Positions 18,227 to 29,624 of a stretch of DNA of 64,000 nucleotides are shown here, in pieces. Numbering within the stretch: position 1 is the stretch's first letter; the number at the start of each line of letters is the position of its first letter. A program made the position numbers and the translations under genes. The stretch comes from Streptomyces sporangiiformans (GTDB lineage: Bacteria; Actinomycetota; Actinomycetes; Streptomycetales; Streptomycetaceae): contig NZ_VCHX02000065.1 of NCBI RefSeq assembly GCF_005768555.2, forward strand, positions 1-64,000, given 5' to 3'. Below the pieces are notes generated by a model. The model was given only the letters and a program-made list of their open reading frames with translations, was not told the origin of the DNA and searched no databases.

Positions 18227-19044
18227 CTGCGCACGGAGCGAGCCGCGAGGCAACCGCTGCCGCCCGTGAGCGTCTCGACGCGCTGACGGACAGCACGTCC
18301 GTGGACCCGGTCGCGCTCGCCGACGAGCTGGCCGCCGTCACGGCGCTGCTCGACCGCGAGGTGTCGCTGCGTCGGGTTCTCACCGATCCGGCGCAGGCCG
18401 GTGAGGCGAAGGCCGAGTTGGTCGGACGGCTGCTCGCCGGCCAGGTCGGCGGCCCGACCGCGGACCTCGTGTCCGGCATGGTGCGCTCCCGCTGGTCGCA
18501 GCCGCGCGACCTGGTGGACGCGCTCGAGGAGCTGGCGAACACGGCCGACCTCACCGCCGCGCAGAAGGCGGGCGTGCTCGACGAGGTCGAGGACGAGCTG
18601 TTCCGGTTCGCCCGGATCATCTCCTCGAACACCGAGCTGCGTGCCGCGCTGACGAACCGCGCCGCCGGCGCCGCTGCCAAGAGCGAGCTGGTGCACAGCC
18701 TGCTCGGCGGCCGGGCCAAGGCCGGGACCGTGCGATTGGTCACGCGCCTTGTGACCGCGCCGCGGGGACGTAGCCTGGAAGCTGGACTCGAGTCCCTGTC
18801 CAGGCTCGCCGCCGATCGCCGGGACCGCATGGTCGCCGTCGTCACCTCGGCGGTTCCGCTGAGCGACCCGCAGAAGCGGCGCCTGGGCGCTGCCCTCGCG
18901 AAGCTCTACGGCCGTCAGATGCACCTCAACCTCGACGTGGACCCCGAGGTCCTCGGCGGGATCCGGGTGCAGGTCGGCGACGAGGTCATCAACGGCTCCC
19001 TCGCGGACCGGCTCGAGGACGCCAGCCGCCGCATGGCGGGCTAG
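18223..19044 (+). CDS. atpH: F0F1 ATP synthase subunit delta
   Basis: OSCP-type stalk subunit joining b to the top of the alpha3beta3 head. 273 aa, longer than the 177-aa E. coli delta, as usual in actinobacteria. The C-terminal signature is DVDPEVLGGIRVQVGDEVINGSLADRL. It overlaps atpF by 4 bp. Confidence 0.95.
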   Translation: MTAHGASREATAAARERLDALTDSTSVDPVALADELAAVTALLDREVSLRRVLTDPAQAGEAKAELVGRLLAGQVGGPTADLVSGMVRSRWSQPRDLVDALEELANTADLTAAQKAGVLDEVEDELFRFARIISSNTELRAALTNRAAGAAAKSELVHSLLGGRAKAGTVRLVTRLVTAPRGRSLEAGLESLSRLAADRRDRMVAVVTSAVPLSDPQKRRLGAALAKLYGRQMHLNLDVDPEVLGGIRVQVGDEVINGSLADRLEDASRRMAG

Positions 19045-19117
19045 CAGCAACACAACACACGTACACAAGCAGCACCTACGGCCCTGGTTGGGCCGTGCAG
19101 AGGATTCACCTCGTTCA

Positions 19118-19138
19118 GGGGGGAGTCCCCATCCCCCC
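19118..19138 (+). other. hairpin between atpH and atpA
   Basis: GGGGGGA (19118-19124), loop GTCCCCA, TCCCCCC (19132-19138), about 40 bp before atpA and preceded by a smaller CGGCCC/GGGCCG hairpin (19079-19095). There is no T-tract, so it is more likely an RNA-stability or processing element than a terminator. Confidence 0.45.
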
Positions 19139-19179
19139 AAGTGAAACTTCGGGCCCAACAAGGAGAGCAGGGAACCCAG

Positions 19180-20769
19180 ATGGCGGAGCTCACGATCCGG
19201 CCGGAGGAGATCCGGGACGCACTGGAGAACTTTGTCCAGGCGTACAAGCCGGACGCGGCCTCGCGCGAGGAGGTCGGTACGGTCACCCTTGCCGGCGACG
19301 GCATCGCGAAGGTCGAGGGCCTGCCCTCGGCCATGGCCAACGAACTGCTGAAGTTCGAGGACGGCACCCTCGGCCTCGCGCTCAACCTGGAAGAGCGCGA
19401 GATCGGCGCCATCGTCCTCGGCGAGTTCAACGGCATCGAGGAGGGCCAGCCGGTCAGCCGTACCGGCGAGGTCCTGTCGGTCGCGGTGGGCGAGGGCTAC
19501 CTCGGCCGCGTCGTCGACCCGCTCGGTACCCCGATCGACGGCCTCGGCGAGATCGAGACGTCCGGCCGCCGCGCCCTCGAGCTGCAGGCCCCGGGCGTCA
19601 TGGTCCGTAAGTCGGTGCACGAGCCGATGGAGACCGGCTACAAGGCCGTCGACACGATGACCCCGATCGGCCGCGGCCAGCGTCAGCTGATCATCGGTGA
19701 CCGTCAGACCGGCAAGACCGCCCTGGCCGTCGACACGATCATCAACCAGCGCGACAACTGGCGCACGGGCGACCCGAACAAGCAGGTCCGCTGCATCTAC
19801 GTCGCCATCGGTCAGAAGGGCTCGACCATCGCCTCCGTGCGTGGTGCCCTCGAAGAGGCCGGCGCCCTGGAGTACACGACCATCGTCGCCGCCCCGGCGT
19901 CCGACCCGGCCGGCTTCAAGTACCTTGCGCCGTACACCGGTTCGGCCATCGGCCAGCACTGGATGTACGAGGGCAAGCACGTCCTCATCGTCTTCGACGA
20001 CCTCTCGAAGCAGGCCGACGCCTACCGCGCCGTGTCCCTGCTGCTCCGCCGTCCGCCGGGGCGCGAGGCCTACCCCGGTGACGTCTTCTACCTGCACTCC
20101 CGTCTGCTGGAGCGCTGCGCGAAGCTCTCCGACGACATGGGCAAGGGCTCGATGACCGGTCTGCCGATCGTCGAGACCAAGGCCAACGACGTCTCGGCGT
20201 TCATCCCGACCAACGTCATCTCCATCACCGACGGCCAGTGCTTCCTGGAGTCGGACCTGTTCAACGCCGGTCAGCGCCCCGCGCTGAACGTCGGTATCTC
20301 CGTCTCCCGAGTCGGTGGTTCCGCGCAGCACAAGGCGATCCGCCAGGTCTCCGGCCGTCTGCGCGTCGACCTCGCTCAGTACCGCGAGCTGGAGGCCTTC
20401 GCCGCCTTCGGTTCCGACCTGGACGCCGCGTCGAAGGCGCAGCTGGAGCGCGGTCAGCGCATGGTCGAGCTGCTCAAGCAGCCGCAGTACCAGCCGATGG
20501 CCACCGAGGACCAGGTCGTCTCCATCTGGGCCGGCACCACCGGCAGGATGGACGAGGTGCCGGTCGCCGACATCCGCCGCTTCGAGAAGGAGCTGCTCGA
20601 GTACCTGCACCGCAAGGAGCAGGGCCTGCTGACCTCCATCAAGGAGGGCGGCAAGATGTCGGACGACACGATCACGGCCATGAGTGACGCCGTCGCGGAG
20701 TTCAAGAAGCAGTTCGAGACCTCGGACGGGAAGCTTCTCGGCGAGGACGCTTCGGCCGCCGCCAAGTGA
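19180..20769 (+). CDS. atpA: F0F1 ATP synthase subunit alpha
   Basis: Non-catalytic nucleotide-binding F1 subunit. Walker [11 protein letters not shown] (about residues 170-179) and the alpha signature [19 protein letters not shown] block ([17 protein letters not shown]). 529 aa. ATG 19180 ([12 protein letters not shown]) is preferred to the upstream in-frame GTG at 19141, since AGGAGAG (19161-19167) lies between the two. Confidence 0.97.
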   Translation: MAELTIRPEEIRDALENFVQAYKPDAASREEVGTVTLAGDGIAKVEGLPSAMANELLKFEDGTLGLALNLEEREIGAIVLGEFNGIEEGQPVSRTGEVLSVAVGEGYLGRVVDPLGTPIDGLGEIETSGRRALELQAPGVMVRKSVHEPMETGYKAVDTMTPIGRGQRQLIIGDRQTGKTALAVDTIINQRDNWRTGDPNKQVRCIYVAIGQKGSTIASVRGALEEAGALEYTTIVAAPASDPAGFKYLAPYTGSAIGQHWMYEGKHVLIVFDDLSKQADAYRAVSLLLRRPPGREAYPGDVFYLHSRLLERCAKLSDDMGKGSMTGLPIVETKANDVSAFIPTNVISITDGQCFLESDLFNAGQRPALNVGISVSRVGGSAQHKAIRQVSGRLRVDLAQYRELEAFAAFGSDLDAASKAQLERGQRMVELLKQPQYQPMATEDQVVSIWAGTTGRMDEVPVADIRRFEKELLEYLHRKEQGLLTSIKEGGKMSDDTITAMSDAVAEFKKQFETSDGKLLGEDASAAAK

Positions 20770-20790
20770 CGTAAGGAAGGGACCTGACTC

Positions 20791-23144
<2,354 letters not shown>

Positions 23145-23157
23145 ACCTCGTGTTCAT

Positions 23158-23188
23158 GAAGGGGGGCGGGTGCGTCCCGTCCCCCTTC
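23158..23188 (+). other. hairpin between atpD and atpC
   Basis: GAAGGGGGGCGGG (23158-23170) pairs with CCCGTCCCCCTTC (23176-23188) around TGCGT with one mismatch. It lies 14 bp after atpD inside the operon and lacks a T-run, so partial attenuation or mRNA stabilisation that lowers epsilon output is possible. Confidence 0.5.
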
Positions 23189-23255
23189 GTACGCCTACTA
23201 GACTTTGACCCAACACCCGGTATCCATCACCGGGTGGTGACCCGAGGAGCCCACC

Positions 23256-23630
23256 TTGGCTGCTGAGCTGCACGTCGAGCTCGTCGCCGCGGACCGTAGT
23301 GTCTGGTCCGGCGAGGCCACCCTGGTCGTCGCACGCACCGCGTCCGGCGACATCGGCGTCATGCCCGGTCACCAGCCGCTGCTCGGTGTGCTGGAGTCGG
23401 GCCCGGTGACCATCCGTACGAGTGAGGGAGGAACGGTCGTCGCCGCGGTGCACGGCGGTTTCATCTCGTTCGCGGACAACAAGCTGTCGCTGCTGGCCGA
23501 GATCGCCGAGCTGTCGGACGAGATCGATGTCCAGAGCGCGGAGCGGGAACTCGAGCGCGCGAAGGCGGAGGGCGATGCCTTTGCCGAGCGTCGCGCGGAT
23601 GTCCGACTGCGAGCGGTGGCGGCACGCTGA
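23256..23630 (+). CDS. atpC: F0F1 ATP synthase subunit epsilon
   Basis: Rotor subunit that inhibits ATP hydrolysis. N-terminal beta sandwich (LHVELVAADRSVWSGEATLVVARTASGDIGVMPGHQPLLG) and a C-terminal helical hairpin (DEIDVQSAERELERAKAEG). TTG start with CGAGGAG (23243-23249) upstream. Last gene of the operon. 124 aa, slightly short of the 138-aa E. coli protein. Confidence 0.95.
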   Translation: MAAELHVELVAADRSVWSGEATLVVARTASGDIGVMPGHQPLLGVLESGPVTIRTSEGGTVVAAVHGGFISFADNKLSLLAEIAELSDEIDVQSAERELERAKAEGDAFAERRADVRLRAVAAR

Positions 23631-23653
23631 ACCAGCGCGCCACAGGAACATGA

Positions 23654-23703
23654 CTCAGCCGCGGCCAGGACCGGAGCTTTCTCCGGACCGGGTCGCGGCT
23701 GAG
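23654..23703 (+). terminator. atp operon terminator hairpin
   Basis: CTCAGCCGCG (23654-23663) pairs with CGCGGCTGAG (23694-23703), with an inner GGACCGGA/TCCGGACC arm around GCTTTC. It begins 23 bp after the atpC stop. No strong T-tract follows, as is common for terminators in this group. Confidence 0.65.
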
Positions 23704-23759
23704 GCGATGCGGGTACTTTTTCCCTTTCCGTTACCTAGGAGACGAGGAGGTCGGTGTCG

Positions 23760-24206
23760 ATGGTCCTCGCTCTGACTGTGTGCGGGTTGGTAGTCGTACT
23801 GGTGGCGGTCGGACTCTTCGTCTTCGGTCTGCGCCGCAGGCTGATCCAGCGCTCCGGTGGCACCTTCGACTGCAGCCTCCGCTGGAACACCCCCGAGAAG
23901 GGCGACACCAGCGGCAAAGGCTGGGGTTACGGCATCGCCCGCTACAACGGTGACCGCATCGAGTGGTTCCGCGTCTTCTCGTACGCCCCCCGCCCGCGCC
24001 GCATCCTGGAACGTTCGGCGATCGAGGTGGCCGGCCGGCGGGCCCCCGACGGCGAGGAGGAGCTGGCGCTGCTCTCCGACGCGATCGTGCTCACCTGTCT
24101 CCACCGGGGGACAAGGCTGGAACTGGCGATGAGCGAGGACGCGCTGACCGGTTTCCTCGCGTGGCTGGAGGCGGCCCCTCCCGGTCAACGAGTGAATGTG
24201 GCCTGA
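23760..24206 (+). CDS. DUF2550 family membrane protein
   Basis: 148-aa protein with one N-terminal membrane segment (MVLALTVCGLVVVLVAVGLFVFGLRRR) and a soluble domain with GTFDCSLRW and the WGYGIARYNGDRIEWFRVFSYAPRPRR motif, typical of the actinobacterial DUF2550 family found after the atp operon. The function is not known. ATG 23760 sits 9 bp after GAGGAGG; a GTG at 23754 is too close to it. Confidence 0.8.
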   Translation: MVLALTVCGLVVVLVAVGLFVFGLRRRLIQRSGGTFDCSLRWNTPEKGDTSGKGWGYGIARYNGDRIEWFRVFSYAPRPRRILERSAIEVAGRRAPDGEEELALLSDAIVLTCLHRGTRLELAMSEDALTGFLAWLEAAPPGQRVNVA

Positions 24207-24222
24207 CGAGTGAGGAACGACA

Positions 24223-24258
24223 ACGAGTCGGTGTGACCCGAAGGCCGCACCGACTCGT
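24223..24258. terminator. bidirectional terminator hairpin between DUF2550 gene and chitinase
   Basis: ACGAGTCGGTG (24223-24233) and CACCGACTCGT (24248-24258) form a perfect 11-bp stem between two convergent genes, 16 bp from one stop and 25 bp from the other. Confidence 0.65.
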
Positions 24259-24283
24259 CGATGTCACGTGATCTTGCTGATGG

Positions 24284-25561
24284 TTACTTGAGACCGGTGT
24301 TGATCGCGCTCACAAGCTCACCGTCACCGGTGTCGCCGCTGAACTCCCAGAAGAAGGCGCCGCCCAGGCCCTGCTTCTTGGCCCAGCTCATCTTCCCGAG
24401 GACCGTCGACGGAGTGTCGTAGGACCACCAGTCGCTGCCGCAGTGCGCGTAAGCCGTCCCGGCGATCGTGCCGGTGGCCGGGCAGGACGCCTTGAGGACC
24501 TTGTAGTCCTCGAATCCCGCCTCCCAGGTGCCCGCCGCCGCTCCGGTGGCCGTGCCGCCCGGTGTGTCCTGGGTGACGCCGGTCCAACCGCGGCCGTAGA
24601 AACCGATGCCGAGCAGCAGCTTGTTCGCGGGCACGCCCGCGTCCTTGTACTTGGCGATCGCGGCGGCCGAGTTGAAGCCCTGAGCCGGGATGCCCTTGTA
24701 CGAGGTGAGCGGGGAGTGCGGCGCGGTCGGGCCGTTCGCGGCCCAGGCGCCGAAGAAGTCGTACGTCATCACGTTGTACCAGTTGAGGTACTTCGCGGCG
24801 CCCGCGTACTCGGCCGCTTCGATCTTGCCGCCGTCGGAGGCGTCGGCGGTGACGGCCGCGGTGACCAGGTTCTGCGAGCCGAACTCGGCGCGCATGGCCT
24901 TCATCATGTCCTTGATGGCCGGGGCGCCGCTGTTGTCGCAGGTCAGGCCGCAGGCGTTCGGGTACTCCCAGTCCAGGTCGATGCCGTCGAAGACATCGGC
25001 CCAGCGCGGGTCCTCGACCAGGTCGTAGCAGGACTTGGCGAAGGCCGCCGGGTTCTTGGCCGCCTCCGTGAAGCCGCCGGACCAGGTCCAGCCGCCGAAG
25101 GACCACAGGATCTTGATGTTCGGGTACTTGGCCTTCAGCTGGCGCAGCTGATTGAAGTTGCCCTTCAGCGGCTGGTCCGCGGTGTCGGCCTCGCCGGTCA
25201 CCGAATTGTCCGCGGAGACCGGCATTTCGTAATCGGCCCACGAGTCGCCGATCGCGCACTTGCCGTCGACGACGTTGCCGAAGGCGTAGTTGATGTGGGT
25301 GATCTTCTCGGCGGAGCCGGACGTCACCAGGTTCTTGACGTTGTAGTTGCGGCCGTAGACGCCCCATTCGATGAAGTAACCGAGTTTGACCTTGGCGCTG
25401 GGACCCGGAGCGACCACACCGCTTGATGCGGACGTGGCAGAAGTGGCAGACGTGGCTGACGTGGTGGTCGCGGTCTGGGCGGGGCTCGCGAGGGCGACCA
25501 GACCGGCGAGCGGCAGCATCAGGGTGGCGAACCCTGCTGCTGCCTTGTGTCTGAAGCGCAT
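24284..25561 (-). CDS. secreted glycoside hydrolase family 18 chitinase
   Basis: Endochitinase, exported. Sec signal peptide: basic MRFRHK, hydrophobic AAAGFATLMLPLAGLVALAS, then PAQTA. A short Ser/Thr/Ala linker precedes the GH18 barrel (from about residue 57, KVKLGYFIEWGVYGR). The catalytic motif DGIDLDWE is at 192-199 with Glu199 as acid/base; WSFGGWTWSGGF and YDFFGAWA line the substrate site. 425 aa with catalytic domain only. From memory, the chitinase at this chromosomal position in S. coelicolor (chiC) also has carbohydrate-binding and fibronectin modules; neither is seen here. The ribosome binding site is AAGGAGG. It has its own chi-type promoter. Confidence 0.93.
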   Translation of the reverse strand: MRFRHKAAAGFATLMLPLAGLVALASPAQTATTTSATSATSATSASSGVVAPGPSAKVKLGYFIEWGVYGRNYNVKNLVTSGSAEKITHINYAFGNVVDGKCAIGDSWADYEMPVSADNSVTGEADTADQPLKGNFNQLRQLKAKYPNIKILWSFGGWTWSGGFTEAAKNPAAFAKSCYDLVEDPRWADVFDGIDLDWEYPNACGLTCDNSGAPAIKDMMKAMRAEFGSQNLVTAAVTADASDGGKIEAAEYAGAAKYLNWYNVMTYDFFGAWAANGPTAPHSPLTSYKGIPAQGFNSAAAIAKYKDAGVPANKLLLGIGFYGRGWTGVTQDTPGGTATGAAAGTWEAGFEDYKVLKASCPATGTIAGTAYAHCGSDWWSYDTPSTVLGKMSWAKKQGLGGAFFWEFSGDTGDGELVSAINTGLK

Positions 25562-25609
25562 GCTGCGCCTCCTTGAGGTTGTTGGTGCATGCGTGAGCGC
25601 AGTGCCGCG

Positions 25610-25651
25610 AGAATAGAAAGGTCTGGACCATCGGTCAATAGGTCTGGACCA
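25610..25651 (-). promoter_or_regulatory. chitinase promoter with two dre/chi direct repeats
   Basis: On the minus strand, TTGACC (-35; 25638-25633), 17 bp, TATTCT (-10; 25615-25610). Two copies of TGGTCCAGACC lie 21 bp apart (plus-strand GGTCTGGACCA at 25620-25630 and 25641-25651). One sits in the -35/-10 spacer and the other just upstream of -35. The units resemble both the direct repeats described for Streptomyces chitinase promoters and the DasR site (core TGGTCTAGACCA). Repression relieved by chitin-derived sugars is inferred. Confidence 0.8.
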
Positions 25652-25746
25652 GTGACTGTGATCAGTCAGCCCGTGCGCCCGCCCCGGATCAGTCGGCCCG
25701 GGTGCCCGCCGCCCTCGCTCAGTCGGCCCGGGGCTCCGCCCCCTGG

Positions 25747-26388
25747 TCAGACACCCAACTCCTGTGCCAGCACGGCCGCCTGGACCCGGCTGCGCAGTTC
25801 GAGCTTGCCGAGGAGCCTGCTGACGTGGGTCTTCACGGTCGCCTCGGCCATCGCCAGCCGGTCCGCGATCTCGGCGTTGGACAGCCCGCCGCCGAGGCAG
25901 GACAGCACCTCGCGCTCGCGGCGGGTGAGGGAGTCCAGCACCGACGGGTCCGTCCCCGGCTCTCGTACCGGCTTCGCAGCGAACTCGGCGATCAGCCGCC
26001 GGGTCACCGCGGGCGCGATCAGCCCTTCACCGCGAGCCACCGTCCGCACCGCCGCGAGCAGGTCCTGCGCGTCCGTGTTCTTGAGCAGGAACCCGGCGGC
26101 GCCGGCCCGCAAGGCGCCGAAGACGTACTCGTCGAGGTCGAAGGTGGTCAGCACCAGCACATCGGCGAGACTCTCGCCGACCACCTCACGGGTCGCGGAG
26201 ACGCCGTCGAGGCGGGGCATCTGCACATCCATCAGCACCAGATCGGGCCGGAGTTCACGCGCAAGCGTGACCGCCTGTTCGCCGTCGGCTGCCTCGCCGA
26301 CGACCTCGATGTCGGGCGCGCTGCGCAGGATCAGGACGAGCCCTGCCCGTACGGCGGACTGGTCCTCGGCGACGAGCACGCGGATCAT
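25747..26388 (-). CDS. NarL/LuxR-type response regulator
   Basis: Two-domain transcription regulator. Receiver domain with phospho-acceptor Asp54 in LVLMDVQMP, the acid pair EDQ at the N terminus and the Lys in FLLKNTD. C-terminal LuxR helix-turn-helix LTRREREVLSCLGGGLSNAEIADRL. 213 aa. Its start overlaps the end of the adjoining histidine kinase by 4 bp, so the two form a two-component operon. Targets unknown. Confidence 0.93.
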   Translation of the reverse strand: MIRVLVAEDQSAVRAGLVLILRSAPDIEVVGEAADGEQAVTLARELRPDLVLMDVQMPRLDGVSATREVVGESLADVLVLTTFDLDEYVFGALRAGAAGFLLKNTDAQDLLAAVRTVARGEGLIAPAVTRRLIAEFAAKPVREPGTDPSVLDSLTRREREVLSCLGGGLSNAEIADRLAMAEATVKTHVSRLLGKLELRSRVQAAVLAQELGV

Positions 26389-27566
26389 TCGGTCCCTCCC
26401 AGGGTGGTCGGCAATGTGGCGTGTACGGTCCAGATCTTGCCGCCCGGCGCGCTCTCGGGGCCGGCTTCGAAGCTGCCGCCCAGCAGCGCGATCCGCTCGC
26501 GCATGCCGACGAGCCCGGCGCCCGAGCCGGGTGCCCGTGGCGCGTCACGATCGCCGTACGGGCTGGTCACCCGTACCGAGAGCGAGCCGTCCCGCTGGGT
26601 CAGCGCCACGAGGACCCGGCCGGGGGAGGCGTGCTTGAGGGCGTTGGTCAGGGACTCCTGGACGATCCGGTAGGCGGCGAGCCCGACCGGCGCGGGGAGC
26701 TTGCCGTGCGTGGTGTCGAGCGAGACGTCGAGGCCGTTGGCGCGGGCGCCCTCCACCAGTGCGCCGAGGCCGTCGAGGGTGGGCGCCGCGGCCGGCTCCG
26801 TCTCGCCGCTGTCGTCCCGGAGTATGCCGATCAGCCGCCGCATCTCGGCGAGCCCCTCGACGCTGTTCTCGCGGATGACGGCGAGGGCCTCCTTCGAGGT
26901 GCCCGGGTCGTCGAGCGAGAGCGCGGCCGTGGAGTGGATGGCGATCGCGGACAGGTGGTTGGCCACCATGTCGTGCAACTCCCTTGCCATCCGAGCGCGT
27001 TCGGCGGTGACGGCCTGGGTGCGGTCGATCTCGGCGAGCAGGGCGGTCTGTTCGGCGCGCAGGCGCTCCGCTGCGGCGGTGTCGCGGTGGTTGCGGATGA
27101 TCCAGCCGGTGGCGGCGGGGCCCAACGCCACCACACCGACCGCCACGCCGATCAGCAGGGCCTCGGGCACGCGCAAGACCGCGGTGGGCACCACCGTGCC
27201 GGCCACCGTGAGCAGCCCGGCGATCCAGGGGATGCGCCGGGCGGAGGCCGGGGGGCCGTACACCACCGCCGCGTACACGAGGTCGGTGAACATCAGGACC
27301 GTGGCCAGGCTGCCCCGCGTAAGGAGATCGGCGGTCACTGCGACCGTGCCGATCAGCAGGGCCGTGCGCGGCATGGACCGGCGCAGCAGCTCGCAGCCCG
27401 CCATCACCACGAGCGGCAGTAGCAGCACCCGGCTGTCGGGCCACAGGACCATCGGCTGGTCGGCGCGGGTGCCGAGCCCGACGCCGTACAGGATGAGCCC
27501 ACCGAGCAGGCCCCCGACCGCGATCCGTAAATCGTCGCGGTGGGGGCGGGGGAGTCGTACGGCCAT
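26385..27566 (-). CDS. NarL-family sensor histidine kinase
   Basis: Membrane sensor with four or five hydrophobic N-terminal segments (about residues 15-150) and no large extracellular domain. The HisKA_3 dimerisation helix has phospho-acceptor His198 in ARMARELHDMVANHL. The C-terminal ATPase has GLVGMRERIALLGG, a typical end for this family. ATG 27566 is used; the frame also allows a TTG at 27581 (plus 5 residues). Partner of the regulator at 25747. Confidence 0.9.
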   Translation of the reverse strand: MAVRLPRPHRDDLRIAVGGLLGGLILYGVGLGTRADQPMVLWPDSRVLLLPLVVMAGCELLRRSMPRTALLIGTVAVTADLLTRGSLATVLMFTDLVYAAVVYGPPASARRIPWIAGLLTVAGTVVPTAVLRVPEALLIGVAVGVVALGPAATGWIIRNHRDTAAAERLRAEQTALLAEIDRTQAVTAERARMARELHDMVANHLSAIAIHSTAALSLDDPGTSKEALAVIRENSVEGLAEMRRLIGILRDDSGETEPAAAPTLDGLGALVEGARANGLDVSLDTTHGKLPAPVGLAAYRIVQESLTNALKHASPGRVLVALTQRDGSLSVRVTSPYGDRDAPRAPGSGAGLVGMRERIALLGGSFEAGPESAPGGKIWTVHATLPTTLGGTE

Positions 27567-27718
27567 GCGTCCATCCAACACGGCGTATGCGCCCGTCGCG
27601 TGATGCCGGGGGACGGTCTGCGGCTACATCGAAGGATGCAGTGGCGTTTCGTCACTCGCGACGACGCGTCGGCCGAGCGGCGCCGGGAGCCTGGAGTGGT
27701 GACCGAGAGGAGCGAGCT

Positions 27719-28336
27719 GTGATCGTCACACTCATCATCGCCTGCGAAGTCGCCTTCTGGGTGCTCTTGGCCGCGGGCCTGGCCGCGCGCTATCTGTTCA
27801 AGATGCCGCGGACGGGGCTCGCGCTGCTGCTGTGCGAACCACTGCTCGAAGTCGTGCTGTTCGCCGTCACCGCGATCGACCTCAAGGACGGCGCGGATCC
27901 CGACTGGAAGCACGGTGTCGCCGCCGTCTACATCGGCTTCACGGTGGGCCTCGGGCACTCCACGATCAAATGGGCCGATGCCTGGGTCGCCCACCGTTTC
28001 GCGGGCGGACCGCCGCCGGTCAGGCCGCCGAAGTACGGGGCGGCCCGCGCGGTCCACGAGTGGCGGGTCGCGGGCCGCTGGATCACCGCGGCGGTGGTCG
28101 CGCTGGCGCTGCTCCAGGCCGCGATCTGGTACATCGGCTCCGACGGCGATACCGGCTCGCTGCGCACCTGGCAGACGAGGATGCTGTTCGTGATCGGCAT
28201 CAACGTCGTCATCGGGCTCAACTACACGCTGTTCCCGAAGAAGGCTCCGTACGGAGAGAAGTCAGCGCTCCCCGCCCGGGACCCAGAGCACGTCCCCGAC
28301 GTCCTTGTTGGCCGTCCGCGCAAGGACGAACAGTAG
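27719..28336 (+). CDS. integral membrane protein of unknown function
   Basis: 205-aa protein with five or so membrane segments (IVTLIIACEVAFWVLLAAGLAARYLF; LALLLCEPLLEVVLFAV; VAAVYIGFTVGLGHSTI; WITAAVVALALLQAAIWYI; MLFVIGINVVIGLNYTLF) and a cytosolic loop rich in Pro. GTG start with GAGAGGAG upstream. No recognised domain. Its last 25 codons overlap the end of the convergent pduO gene by 75 bp, so the two mRNAs are antisense at their 3' ends. Confidence 0.75.
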   Translation: MIVTLIIACEVAFWVLLAAGLAARYLFKMPRTGLALLLCEPLLEVVLFAVTAIDLKDGADPDWKHGVAAVYIGFTVGLGHSTIKWADAWVAHRFAGGPPPVRPPKYGAARAVHEWRVAGRWITAAVVALALLQAAIWYIGSDGDTGSLRTWQTRMLFVIGINVVIGLNYTLFPKKAPYGEKSALPARDPEHVPDVLVGRPRKDEQ

Positions 28337-28834
28337 GTCCGACAGCCGGTTCAGATAGGTCGCCGTGAGCGGGTTCATCACCTCGCCGTGCACCTCCAGC
28401 GCCGCCCACGTCGACCGCTCCGCCCGCCGCACGACCGTGCACGCCTGGTGCAGCAGTGCGGCACCGGGGGTGCCCCCGGGCAGGATGAAGGAGCGCAGTT
28501 TCTCCAGTTCGGCGAGGAAGCGGTCGCAGTCCGCCTCCAGCTTGTCGATGTAGAACTGCTCCACGCGCAGGGGCGGGAACTGCGGGTTCTCCACGACCGG
28601 AGTGGAGAGGTCCGCGCCCACGTCGAAGAGGTCGTTCTGGACGCGGGTGAGGATCTTGACGACGTCCTCGCCCAGCCCGCCCAGGGCGATCGCCGTGCCG
28701 ATGACCGCGTTCGCCTCGTTCGCGTCGGCGTACGCCGCGATCCGCAGATCGGTCTTGGCGACCCGGCTCATGTCGCCGAGGGCGGTGGTGCCCTGGTCGC
28801 CGGTCCTGGTGTAGATGCGCGTCAGATTGACCAT
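28262..28834 (-). CDS. pduO: cob(I)alamin adenosyltransferase, PduO type
   Basis: Makes adenosylcobalamin from cob(I)alamin and ATP. N-terminal ATP loop TRIYTRTGDQGTTALGD, then the helical bundle (ADANEANAVIG; FILPGGTPGAALLHQACTVVRRAER; LNRLSDLLFVLAR). 190 aa. The coenzyme is needed by the mutase encoded at 60242. It is the third gene of a minus-strand run after an ABC exporter, 13 bp from the permease end. Confidence 0.92.
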   Translation of the reverse strand: MVNLTRIYTRTGDQGTTALGDMSRVAKTDLRIAAYADANEANAVIGTAIALGGLGEDVVKILTRVQNDLFDVGADLSTPVVENPQFPPLRVEQFYIDKLEADCDRFLAELEKLRSFILPGGTPGAALLHQACTVVRRAERSTWAALEVHGEVMNPLTATYLNRLSDLLFVLARTANKDVGDVLWVPGGER

Positions 28835-28847
28835 GTGACCAGCGTAG

Positions 28848-29597
28848 TTACGCTCCGGCCTTCCGGAACACTCGTGTGCCCACTGTCACGGCGAGCGTCG
28901 CGAAGCAGAGGGCCACGATCACGCCGTACAGCATGGAGGAGGTCGCGTACTCGCCGACGTACGCGTCCCGCATCGCGTCCACCAGATAGCGCACCGGCAT
29001 GAAGCGTGAGAGCACGTCCAGCCAGCCCGGGGCCAGGGCCATCGGCAGCATCAGCCCGGACAGCAGCATCGATGGCATCGCGATCGAGTTGATCACCGGA
29101 CCGAACTCCACCGGGGTCTGCACGGTCATCGCGAACGCGCACGAGAGCGCGGCGAGCGACATGGAGAGCAGCCCCACGAAGGCGAAGCCGATCAGGACGC
29201 CGGCCAGGGGCGCGCGCAGGCCCATCGCCATCGCCGCCAGCACCAGCAGCACGGACTGGAAGACGAAGAGCAGGGCGTCGCGCAGTACCCGCCCGAGCAG
29301 CAGGGCCAGCCGGCTGACCGGCGTCACCCGCATCCGCTCGAGCACTCCGGTCTGCTTCTCGATGATGACCGCGAAACCGCTGAAGGCGGCGCCGAACAGG
29401 CCGAGCTGAAGCAGCAGCCCCGGGACCAGGACCTGCCACGACGACCCGTGTGAGCCGAGGGGCAGATCGGTGAGCAGCGGTCCGAAGAAGAGCAGGTAGA
29501 GCAGCGGCATGAGGATGCCGAAGAGCATCTGGAACCTGGAGCGCAGGGTCTGGCGGGCGTATCGGCCGAAGACCAGCGCGATGTCGTGCAGCAGCAT
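28848..29597 (-). CDS. ABC-2 type transporter permease (DrrB-like)
   Basis: Six-helix permease of the ABC-2 family (249 aa), close in layout to daunorubicin-exporter DrrB proteins. Conserved features are the amphipathic N terminus, FQMLFGILMPLLYLLFFGPLL, the coupling region EKQTGVLERMRVTPVSR, and the late helix PSMLLSGLMLPMALAPGWLDVLSRFMPVRYLVDAMR. It works with the ATPase encoded 27 bp upstream; the substrate is unknown. Confidence 0.9.
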   Translation of the reverse strand: MLLHDIALVFGRYARQTLRSRFQMLFGILMPLLYLLFFGPLLTDLPLGSHGSSWQVLVPGLLLQLGLFGAAFSGFAVIIEKQTGVLERMRVTPVSRLALLLGRVLRDALLFVFQSVLLVLAAMAMGLRAPLAGVLIGFAFVGLLSMSLAALSCAFAMTVQTPVEFGPVINSIAMPSMLLSGLMLPMALAPGWLDVLSRFMPVRYLVDAMRDAYVGEYATSSMLYGVIVALCFATLAVTVGTRVFRKAGA

Positions 29598-29624
29598 GAG
29601 ATGTCCTGTGAGTCCTGGGGAGGG

